5,822 nucleotides of DNA from Planctomycetota bacterium (GTDB taxonomy: Bacteria; Planctomycetota; PUPC01; JACPCR01): the NCBI GenBank assembly GCA_030740295.1, contig JASLXP010000006.1, forward strand, positions 1 to 5,822. Reading direction: 5' to 3'. This document shows positions 1 through 5,734 of the stretch, one piece after another. The translations under genes and the position numbers were made by a program. The first letter of the stretch is position 1, and every line of letters starts with the position of its first letter. The notes beneath the pieces were generated by a model. That model had not been told where the DNA came from, searched no databases, and was given only the letters and a program-made list of their open reading frames with translations.

Positions 1-2
1 TT

Positions 3-629
3 TATCTCATCGACATTGCCATGTGCATCGGCTGCGGAGCCTGCGTCAGGGCCTGTGACAAAGAGAATAAGGTTCCCAAAGACTATTTCCGGACATGGGT
101 AGAGCGTTACCGGGTCCGAGCATCGGGCCACGTGGACGTTGATGCTCCCGAGGGGTCAAAAAACGGCTTCAAAAGAACGCCTGAAGACGAAGCGAAGGAC
201 AAGGACGACCCGGTCATTAGAGGATTCTTCGTCCCCAAGATCTGTAACCACTGTCGAAACACGCCCTGCACCCAGGTCTGCCCGGTCGGTGCCTCATACA
301 CCACACCAGACGCGGTCGTGCTCGTAGACGAGAAACGCTGTATCGGCTGCGGCTATTGCGTCCAGGCATGCCCTTACAGCACCCGGTTCATTCACCCGGA
401 GTCGCACACCGCGTCGAAATGCAGCCTGTGCTACCACCGAATCACCAAGGGCCTGCTGCCGGCCTGTGTCCAGGCATGCCCCAGGGCCGCAAGACTCTTC
501 GGTGATGTGAAAAAAGTTGGAGACAAGGTCTTTGAAATGATGCGGACCAGACCAGTCATGGTCCTCAAGCCAGAACTGCTCACAGAGCCCAAGTGCTACT
601 ACATCGGCCTGAGCAAGGAAGTGACGTAA
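3..629 (+). CDS. Four-cluster [4Fe-4S] ferredoxin-type electron-transfer subunit (PsrB/NrfC/DsrO-like), 5' truncated
   Basis: The reading frame is open from the first bases of the window, and the residues before the first visible ATG (YLIDIA) match the usual lead-in to cluster 1 in this family. The ATG at 21 is therefore internal and the true start lies upstream. Counting from that Met, sixteen cysteines form four binding sets: C2/C5/C8/C12, C75/C78/C83/C87 (CxxCxxxxCxxxC), C107/C110/C113/C117 and C134/C137/C149/C153 (CxxC-x11-CxxxC). One extra cysteine, C192, is outside the sets. This is the arrangement of the iron-sulfur subunits of polysulfide, DMSO and tetrathionate reductases and of the DsrO/HmcB proteins. 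In that family the protein wires electrons between an NrfD-type membrane partner and a periplasmic redox protein, and is often Tat-exported. The part that would show a leader is missing. There is no C-terminal membrane anchor of the HybA kind. The NrfD-type gene next door is its expected partner. The family call is secure; the substrate is not determined. Confidence 0.95.
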   Translation, partial: YLIDIAMCIGCGACVRACDKENKVPKDYFRTWVERYRVRASGHVDVDAPEGSKNGFKRTPEDEAKDKDDPVIRGFFVPKICNHCRNTPCTQVCPVGASYTTPDAVVLVDEKRCIGCGYCVQACPYSTRFIHPESHTASKCSLCYHRITKGLLPACVQACPRAARLFGDVKKVGDKVFEMMRTRPVMVLKPELLTEPKCYYIGLSKEVT

Positions 630-680
630 GAGAGAGGGGGAGTGTTGGAGTGGGATTTTAGAGCAAGTGCTTACCCGAAT

Positions 681-757
681 CAGAAATCAGAAATCAGAAT
701 CCAGAATCCAGAATCCAGAATCCAGAATCCACAATCCAGAATCCACAATCCAGAATC
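681..757. repeat. 7-bp tandem repeat, consensus CAGAATC, 11 contiguous units
   Basis: Eleven head-to-tail heptamers can be read without interruption. Two are CAGAAAT (681-694), five are CAGAATC (695-729), and then CACAATC, CAGAATC, CACAATC and CAGAATC follow (730-757). Decayed relatives (CCCGAATC, CTGAATCC, CAGAAACC, CTGAATCC) continue on the 3' side to about 800, right up to the next start codon, and an ACCCGAAT copy lies just before the array at 673-680. The array fills most of the 172-bp gap between the iron-sulfur gene and the NrfD gene. The unit shows no dyad symmetry, unlike a CRISPR or REP repeat. It is a simple direct array and could change copy number by slippage. Its function is unknown. 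Confidence 0.95.
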
Positions 758-801
758 CCTGACACCCGAATCTGAATCCAGAAACCTGAATCCTGAAAAC
801 C

Positions 802-2019
802 ATGCACGCCACCGGTTTTGCCTTCCCCAATGATGGTCACGTCCTTTGGAGCCTCATGATCGTGATGTACCCGTACATCACGGGGCTGATGTTCGGGTGT
901 TTCATTGTTTCGGCTCTGTATCTCGTGTTTGGGAGAGTGCTGTTGAGGCCGGTGGCCAGGTTGTCGCTGGTGGCCTCGCTGGGATTCCTTATCGCTGCGC
1001 CATTGCCGCTGCTCTTTCATCTCGGCCGTCCCGAACTGGCGCTAAACGTCCTCATCACACCCAACTTCATGTCCGCGATGGCAGCCTTTGGCTACGTTTA
1101 CAGCGTCTGCATCGCCATCATCCTCATTATGGTCTGGCTCACCTGGCGGCCGGAAATAGTGGCACGGGCGAAAGAAGGACGTGGCTTGAGGAAACTCTTC
1201 TATTGGTTCCTCGCACTTGGAGTCCTGGACGACTCCAAGGAATCTTTCCGTATCGACCACCGTGTCACCCTTGTCCTGGCCGGGATTGGGATTCCTACGG
1301 CGTGCATTCTCAGCGGATACGTCGGCTTCATCTTTGGTTCGGTCAAAGCCAACTACTGGTGGTCCAGCACTCTCATGCCGGTCATCTTCCTTTTCTCCGC
1401 GGTAACTTCCGGCGTTGCCATGGTCATCGTCCTCTATCAGGGACTATCCAAACTGAGTCGAAGAGTTATCGACTCTGATTGCGTTCAGGCTCTAGCCCAA
1501 TGGCTGTGGCTTTTCTCCATCATGACCATCACGCTGGAGATTCTCGAAATCATCACTCTGGCATATGAGAGAAACGAGGAATGGTTGGTCATCGAGCCAT
1601 TGCTGTTCGACGCTATCAAGACCTCGTTCTGGGTCATTCAGATCCTCATCGGATCGGGAATCCCGCTCATTCTTCTGGGCATCGTGGTGGTGTTCAGACG
1701 ATTCCTCTCAAGTGGGCTCCGAAACAGCCTGACTTTCCTCTCATCGCTCATCCTGCTCGTCCAGGTATTTGCCATGCGATGGAACATAATCATCGGCGGC
1801 CAGATGTTCTCGAAGAGCCTGGGAGGCTTCCGAGAGCCCTACGTGCCCCAATTCTGGGAGAAGGAGGGCGTTGCGACGGCCATTGGCATTTTTCTCATTC
1901 CATTCATTTTTCTGGCTGTGTTCAGCTTCTTCTTTTCGCTCTTTGAAGAATCCCCAACCGAGCCGGAGGAGGAAGTTAAAGAATCCGAAGCTTCCGAAGA
2001 GGCAATTGCGCCAGCATAA
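802..2019 (+). CDS. NrfD/PsrC-type integral membrane quinone-interacting subunit
   Basis: The product has 405 residues with about nine strongly hydrophobic segments, near residues 17-43, 53-74, 90-115, 155-179, 188-212, 229-254, 273-298, 308-325 and 358-380. Marks of the NrfD family are the N-terminal FPNDGHVLWSLM stretch leading into helix 1, HLGRPE at 73-78 and RWNIIIGGQ at 326-334. Members sit in the cytoplasmic membrane, oxidise or reduce quinone near the periplasmic side, and bind a four-cluster ferredoxin protein, which here is the gene just upstream. An in-frame stop at 787-789 leaves the ATG at 802 as the only normal start that keeps the conserved N-terminus. No Shine-Dalgarno sequence precedes it, since the tandem-repeat tract runs to the start codon. 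The C-terminal tail (381-405) is unusual: 10 of 25 residues are Glu. The family is clear; the quinone type and direction of electron flow cannot be read from the sequence. Confidence 0.94.
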   Translation: MHATGFAFPNDGHVLWSLMIVMYPYITGLMFGCFIVSALYLVFGRVLLRPVARLSLVASLGFLIAAPLPLLFHLGRPELALNVLITPNFMSAMAAFGYVYSVCIAIILIMVWLTWRPEIVARAKEGRGLRKLFYWFLALGVLDDSKESFRIDHRVTLVLAGIGIPTACILSGYVGFIFGSVKANYWWSSTLMPVIFLFSAVTSGVAMVIVLYQGLSKLSRRVIDSDCVQALAQWLWLFSIMTITLEILEIITLAYERNEEWLVIEPLLFDAIKTSFWVIQILIGSGIPLILLGIVVVFRRFLSSGLRNSLTFLSSLILLVQVFAMRWNIIIGGQMFSKSLGGFREPYVPQFWEKEGVATAIGIFLIPFIFLAVFSFFFSLFEESPTEPEEEVKESEASEEAIAPA

Positions 2020-2034
2020 AGATCAAGGCCCCCA

Positions 2035-2061
2035 TGGTCTGACTCGTCTGACCCATCCTGC
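2035..2061. repeat. Decayed 9-bp tandem repeat in the NrfD-cytochrome gap
   Basis: Three successive 9-mers, TGGTCTGAC, TCGTCTGAC and CCATCCTGC, are related. The 7-mer GTCTGAC is repeated exactly at 2037-2043 and 2046-2052. The following 9-mers are hardly recognisable. This is a second short intergenic repeat, with a different unit from the CAGAATC array. Two clear copies are few, so chance cannot be excluded. Confidence 0.45.
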
Positions 2062-2097
2062 AGAGCCGACCAACTGAACGACACCAATCGCACTGTT

Positions 2098-2115
2098 CCT
2101 GACACCCGAAACCTG
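2098..2115 (+). repeat. Second copy of a sequence shared with the upstream intergenic gap (CCTGACACCCGAA)
   Basis: The 13 bases at 2098-2110 are identical to 758-770. The next bases also give GAAACCTG (2108-2115), which occurs at 781-788. Both copies lie shortly before a start codon: 758 is 44 bases before the ATG at 802, and 2098 is 28 bases before the ATG at 2126. This suggests that a common repeat family was seeded in both gaps, or that a binding site is shared. The sequence alone does not decide between these. Confidence 0.6.
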
Positions 2116-2125
2116 CCACCCCCGG

Positions 2126-3934
2126 ATGCCAGTCCCACTCGCACTTACCTCACTCCTGCTCATCACCACCATGGCACACGCCGAAAAGCAGAAGCCAAAC
2201 GAATGCCTCAAGTGCCACGAGGGCATCGAGGATATCGGCAAGAGCCACTCGAGTGTGAAGTGTATTGACTGCCACCAGGGCAACCCCGCGGAAGCAGAGG
2301 ACAAAGAGAAAGCTCACAAGGACCTCTACCCCAATCCAGGTGATCTGGCCGTGGCAGAGCAGACATGCGGCGGATGTCACCAGGAGATTGTCACCGCCAT
2401 GTTCAAATCTCTCCACGCGACCAGCGCCGGGATCATCAGCGGTGCACGCTACACCTGGGCTGCACAGAAAGAAAAGAATGCACTCTACTCAGTTCGAGAG
2501 GTGTTTGATGATGACGGGGATTTTCCAGAAGACCGGGGCGCGGTCGAAGAGCTCGAATCCCTCCCCCATTTCAGCGAGTCTAAACAGCCCGTTGACGATT
2601 ACCTCCGCAACCAGTGCCTGCGCTGCCATATCTGGACTGAGGGAGCAAAGCGACATGGCGACTATCGCGGCAGCGGGTGCACTGCATGCCACATGATTTA
2701 TGCGGACGATGGCCTCAGCCATTCCGGTGACAAGACCATCCCAAAAGACAAGCCAGGCCATCCCGTCCGGCACGAGATCACCAGTAAGATCCCTTCCTTC
2801 CAGTGCGCACACTGCCACAACCGCGGGGGCCGAACCGGGGTCAGTTACCAGGGGATGATGGAGTCCGATGGATATGCCACTCCGTTCAAACCGGACGGCA
2901 GTAAACAGCCAAAGCTGCACGGGAAAAACTACAGCCACCTTCAGAAGGACGTGCACATGCAGGCGGGCATGCACTGCGTGGACTGCCATACCTCGAACGA
3001 AGTCCATGGCGACGGAAACATCTACAGCAAAAAAGAACAGGCCACCGAGGTCCGGTGCACCACCTGCCACGGCACTGTCGAGAAGTACAGCGACCTGAAA
3101 ACGGCTTTTGGAAACCCGATGAAGAATCTCGAGAAGCGGAACGATGAGGTCGTTCTCATCGCCAAACTCGACGGCAGGGAGCACGCAGTCAAACAGGTCC
3201 GCGGCATGCATGACCGTGGCACGCTGCCGCACGCGATGCGGATATCGGGCCACATGAAAAAGCTCGAATGTTACGCCTGCCATTCTCAATGGGCGCCCCA
3301 ATGTTACGGGTGCCATACCAAGATGGACATGAGGGTGAAAGGCTTCGACTGGGTCGATGGCAAAGAGAATACGACCTACAAGTGGCAGGAATCCCGAAGC
3401 TACCTCCGGTGGGAATCACCGGCCCTCGGCATCAACACCAAAGGCAAGGTCAGCCCGTTCATTCCCGGTTGCCAGGTCATCTTCACACAGATTGGCGAAG
3501 ACGGAAAACCTGTTGTCACGAACAAGGTCTTCAAGACCGCGGACGGCTACTCCGGCATCGCGCACAACCCGATCCAGCCGCATACAGTTTCTCGCGTCCC
3601 ACGTCCGTGCGAGAGCTGCCACGCCAATCGAAAGGCCCTTGGCCTTGGCACAGGCTCCTATGTCACCAGGCTGAACGGAGTGAACATTCCGTTCGAGTTG
3701 GAACGTTTCGTAGACGAAGACGGCAGACAGCTCCAGGCCACGAGCCATGTTGGCGCACGGCCTTTCAACAGAAAAGAAATGCAGAAAATCAACCGTGCTA
3801 ACGTCTGCCTGAGTTGCCATCAGGAGACGCCCGGCGCCCTTTGGAAAGAAGTCAAAAAGAAGTGGGGAACGGCCGTGGACTCGAAGGCGCATCACCAGAT
3901 GCTCCGCGAGATCCTGCGTGGGTCTCTCAAGTAA
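2126..3934 (+). CDS. Exported dodecaheme c-type cytochrome (12 CXXCH), partner of the FeS/NrfD pair
   Basis: The product has 602 residues. Residues 1-19 read as a signal peptide ending in AHA before E20, although its n-region has no Lys or Arg. Twelve CXXCH heme-attachment motifs begin at residues 27, 46, 81, 164, 185, 227, 284, 311, 382, 393, 495 and 561. Motifs 9 and 10 are only six residues apart (CYACH and CYGCH). The remaining cysteine, C449, is the only one outside a heme motif. His residues are plentiful as distal ligands. No C-terminal membrane helix or lipobox is seen, so a soluble or complex-bound periplasmic protein is likely. The CX15CH site of MccA/SirA sulfite reductase is absent, and I recognise no catalytic signature of HAO, NrfA or Otr. 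An in-frame stop at 2075-2077 leaves the ATG at 2126 as the only usual start giving a leader; no Shine-Dalgarno is visible. The likely role is to receive electrons from, or give them to, the NrfD/iron-sulfur module. The substrate is unknown. Confidence 0.95.
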   Translation: MPVPLALTSLLLITTMAHAEKQKPNECLKCHEGIEDIGKSHSSVKCIDCHQGNPAEAEDKEKAHKDLYPNPGDLAVAEQTCGGCHQEIVTAMFKSLHATSAGIISGARYTWAAQKEKNALYSVREVFDDDGDFPEDRGAVEELESLPHFSESKQPVDDYLRNQCLRCHIWTEGAKRHGDYRGSGCTACHMIYADDGLSHSGDKTIPKDKPGHPVRHEITSKIPSFQCAHCHNRGGRTGVSYQGMMESDGYATPFKPDGSKQPKLHGKNYSHLQKDVHMQAGMHCVDCHTSNEVHGDGNIYSKKEQATEVRCTTCHGTVEKYSDLKTAFGNPMKNLEKRNDEVVLIAKLDGREHAVKQVRGMHDRGTLPHAMRISGHMKKLECYACHSQWAPQCYGCHTKMDMRVKGFDWVDGKENTTYKWQESRSYLRWESPALGINTKGKVSPFIPGCQVIFTQIGEDGKPVVTNKVFKTADGYSGIAHNPIQPHTVSRVPRPCESCHANRKALGLGTGSYVTRLNGVNIPFELERFVDEDGRQLQATSHVGARPFNRKEMQKINRANVCLSCHQETPGALWKEVKKKWGTAVDSKAHHQMLREILRGSLK

Positions 3935-3943
3935 TGAGTCTCG

Positions 3944-3976
3944 CGGCTCCGGAAGCCAGGCCGGGCCGTCCGTTTT
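3944..3976 (+). terminator. Possible intrinsic terminator after the cytochrome gene
   Basis: CGGC-T-CCGG (3944-3952) pairs with CCGGGCCG (3961-3968), giving eight G-C pairs with one bulged T around an eight-base loop (AAGCCAGG). It lies ten bases after the cytochrome stop codon and is followed by TCCGTTTT (3969-3976). The T-run is short and starts four bases after the stem, so termination may be partial. If real, it ends the FeS-NrfD-cytochrome transcript before the porin. Confidence 0.45.
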
Positions 3977-4149
3977 CCAATTCCAATACCTTGCGAAGTG
4001 CCCGTTCTCAGAAAGGAGGCAAGCCCAGACCCAGGAGACCATAGCCCACAAGGACAGCCATCGCGCTGCTCCTCGTCGGAAGCTAAGGAGGTGTCTTACG
4101 GTCGGCTGCGTCAGGCAGGCCGTATGTGATGAAAGAACTGCGGGCTGAT

Positions 4150-4167
4150 GTCTACTTGCGAGTAGAC
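4150..4167 (+). other. Perfect 7-bp hairpin in the porin leader
   Basis: GTCTACT (4150-4156) is followed by the loop TGCG and its exact complement AGTAGAC (4161-4167). Two more pairs, one of them G-T, extend the stem to 4148-4169. A second small hairpin, CCGAA-GGA-TTCGG, lies 17 bases downstream at 4185-4197. The pair ends 55 bases before the porin ribosome binding site and could be part of a structured 5' leader. There is no T-run, so these are not terminators. Confidence 0.5.
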
Positions 4168-4251
4168 GTACCACCCGGGGTTGTCCGAAGGATTCGGGCT
4201 CGCCATGGAGTGGTTCAGCACTGCACTTTTGATCGCTCAACTGTTTACCGC

Positions 4252-4258
4252 AAAGGAG
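4252..4258 (+). promoter_or_regulatory. Shine-Dalgarno site fixing the porin start
   Basis: AAAGGAG lies six bases before the ATG at 4265. It decides the start against the in-frame ATG at 4208 and the longer frame from 4181, and it puts a normal signal peptide at the N-terminus. Confidence 0.85.
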
Positions 4259-4264
4259 ATCTCA

Positions 4265-5560
4265 ATGAAGTCCTACCTAACAAGAACCATGGCCCTGGCC
4301 GGGACCGCGATGCTTTTTTTCAGCGTCGCTTCCGCTGATGACCCAATCGACCAACGGCTGAAAGCAGTGGAGAAAAAGCTCCAGCAACAGCAACAGGTCA
4401 TTGACAGTCAGCGGAACGAAATCCGGGAATTGAGGGCCGAACTTGATAAGGGAAAGGCCCAGCAGACGATGACCCGCGATGAGGTAAAGGCCGTAATCAA
4501 GGAAGCGTCCGTGGGCGGCTCTCTGCCCAGTTGGCTGGACGGCCTGAAAATCAAGGGTGATTTTCGGCTCCGCTATGAGAGCATTGATAACGACACCGGG
4601 AATGACACGAGCCGTGTCCGCTACCGCAGTCGTGTAGGAATCCAGAAGAAGTGGGACAGTGGTCTGGAGACCGGGATTAGGCTTGCTTCTGCAACCTCCG
4701 GTTCCGGCTCGCCCCTGACCTCCACCAATTCAACCCTTGGTGGCTCTTTCGATAATGATGCGATCAGTATCGACCGAGCCTATCTTGCATATACGCCTGA
4801 AGTCGCAGAATGGCTCTGGGTCACAGGTGGACGTTTCGCAAACCCCATGGTTAAGACCGGGATCCTGTTCGATAGCGATCTGAATCTCGATGGTCTGGCA
4901 GAGAAAGCCAGCTATGCCTTTACGGAGGACTTTGAGCTCTCGCTCCTGGCTGGCCAGTTCATCCTCAATCAGGGGGGAAGTGGAACCAACGATACAGTGC
5001 TCTGGGCCTTCCAGGTCGACGCCAACGCTGCCCTCACGGACCTCGTCAGCGGTGAGTTGGCTATCGGCTACTACAACCTTCAGAGCCCTGGGGCAAGCAT
5101 TGCCGCGAGGACGAATACCGACACCAACAGTGACGGTAATCCTGACTTCCAGTTCCGCATTGTTGACATCGTCAACAAATACAAACTGGAAGTTGCGGAA
5201 ATGCCTCTCGCCATCTGGATCAACTATGTTGTCAACACCGCGAATGACCTCCCCGCACAGAAGATGAACGAAGATTCGGCTTGGGGAGTCGGCGCGATGC
5301 TGGGCAAGCTCAAGGAAAAAGGTTCATGGCGTGCTGGTATCAATTACAAGCACATTGAGCAGGATGCCGTCTCGGCCGCTATGAATGATCAGGACTTCCG
5401 CCGAACCAACCGCAAAGGCATCGAGCTCATCGGTGGATACCAGATTCTGGATAATCTGTCTCTGAATCTGGAACTCCAATTCACCGACAAGATCGAAGAC
5501 AGCCTCAATGGGGATGTAGAACGCATTCTCACTCAGTTCGACATCATCATAAAGTTCTGA
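4265..5560 (+). CDS. Outer-membrane beta-barrel porin with N-terminal coiled coil
   Basis: The product has 431 residues. Residues 1-24 form a standard signal peptide (Lys and Arg, hydrophobic core, VASA before D25). Residues 27-66 are a Gln-, Glu- and Lys-rich heptad stretch (RLKAVEKKLQQQQQ and onward), typical of the periplasmic coiled coil that precedes some porin barrels. From about residue 92 (GLKIKGDFRLRYE) the sequence alternates polar and hydrophobic residues in amphipathic strands to the end, closing with FDIIIKF. The terminal Phe is the usual signal for outer-membrane assembly by BAM. There are no cysteines, so it is not an MtrB-type protein with a CXXC motif. The best fit is the group annotated as 'putative porin' (Porin_5-like); a maximum of perhaps 16-18 strands fits the length. 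An acidic loop at 286-294 (DTNSDGNPD) resembles a calcium-binding loop. It may admit the substrate of the upstream respiratory module or pair with the cytochrome; neither is shown by the sequence. Confidence 0.9.
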   Translation: MKSYLTRTMALAGTAMLFFSVASADDPIDQRLKAVEKKLQQQQQVIDSQRNEIRELRAELDKGKAQQTMTRDEVKAVIKEASVGGSLPSWLDGLKIKGDFRLRYESIDNDTGNDTSRVRYRSRVGIQKKWDSGLETGIRLASATSGSGSPLTSTNSTLGGSFDNDAISIDRAYLAYTPEVAEWLWVTGGRFANPMVKTGILFDSDLNLDGLAEKASYAFTEDFELSLLAGQFILNQGGSGTNDTVLWAFQVDANAALTDLVSGELAIGYYNLQSPGASIAARTNTDTNSDGNPDFQFRIVDIVNKYKLEVAEMPLAIWINYVVNTANDLPAQKMNEDSAWGVGAMLGKLKEKGSWRAGINYKHIEQDAVSAAMNDQDFRRTNRKGIELIGGYQILDNLSLNLELQFTDKIEDSLNGDVERILTQFDIIIKF

Positions 5561-5575
5561 TGACCCATGTGGCCA

Positions 5576-5616
5576 TCCGGCCTCGCACCGGGCAGCAGCC
5601 TCGGAGCGGGGCCGGA
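5576..5616 (+). terminator. Strong GC-rich stem-loop directly after the porin gene
   Basis: TCCGGCCTCGC (5576-5586) pairs with GCGGGGCCGGA (5606-5616) over eleven positions with one G-T pair. After an A/A mismatch the stem continues as CCGGGC against GCC-T-CGG with one bulged T, closing on an AGCA loop. It starts 15 bases after the porin stop codon, the position of a terminator or an mRNA-stabilising 3' structure. There is no T-run after it, so intrinsic termination is doubtful. A second stem, AGAGCG/CGCTCT with a nine-base loop, follows at 5621-5641. Confidence 0.4.
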
Positions 5617-5620
5617 ACAG

Positions 5621-5641
5621 AGAGCGACAGAATTGCGCTCT
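5621..5641 (+). other. Second stem-loop downstream of the porin
   Basis: AGAGCG (5621-5626) and CGCTCT (5636-5641) pair exactly around ACAGAATTG. Only TT follows before CCG, too short for a normal intrinsic terminator. It stands four bases after the larger hairpin, so the two may act together as a 3' end structure. Confidence 0.4.
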
Positions 5642-5734
5642 TCCGATGCCGCCACTTTCTAATGAGAGGCAGATCCATCGGATCACACAAAAAGAAGCTC
5701 ACAACGCCCTGGATCGGGCTGCGTGACGCTAAAT

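Larger units (their letters stand above)
3977..4264 (+). promoter_or_regulatory. Non-coding leader/regulatory region in front of the porin gene
   Basis: No convincing gene lies between the cytochrome and the porin. The porin reading frame is open back to 4181, but the signal peptide and the ribosome binding site place the start at 4265. The stretch contains two purine tracts resembling Shine-Dalgarno sites with no suitable start codon behind them (AAAGGAGG at 4013-4020 and AAGGAGGTG at 4085-4093). Three local hairpins follow: TACGG/CCGTA enclosing CTG/CAG (4097-4124), GTCTACT/AGTAGAC with a TGCG loop (4150-4167) and CCGAA/TTCGG with a GGA loop (4185-4197). A separate porin promoter is expected here, but I see no clear -35/-10 pair. 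The region matches no riboswitch class that I recognise. Confidence 0.4.

Noticed and set aside
681..757. CRISPR array
   Set aside because: The units are 7 bp and directly contiguous with no spacers, so this is a simple tandem repeat.
2489..3316. Long antisense open frame (275 codons) inside the cytochrome gene
   Set aside because: It mirrors the coding strand of a clear 12-CXXCH protein, shows no recognisable domain and has no ribosome binding site. It is a by-product of codon use on the other strand.
2126..3934. MccA/SirA-type sulfite reductase
   Set aside because: Those are octaheme proteins with a CX15CH site. This protein has twelve CXXCH motifs and no such site, although its FeS and NrfD neighbours are of the same kind.
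4211..4225. Sigma-54-like promoter TGG-N8-TGCA before the porin
   Set aside because: The distance between the GG and GC doublets is one base short of the required spacing, and the -24 element reads TGGTTC in place of TGGCAC.
3416..4240. Antisense open frame (274 codons) across the cytochrome 3' end and the following gap
   Set aside because: It overlaps a secure gene for most of its length, and its product has no recognisable motif or family likeness.
4126..4338. Small open frame (70 codons) in the porin leader
   Set aside because: It overlaps the porin signal-peptide region in another frame. The nearest SD-like tract (4085-4093) is over 30 bases away, too far to serve it, and the product resembles nothing known.
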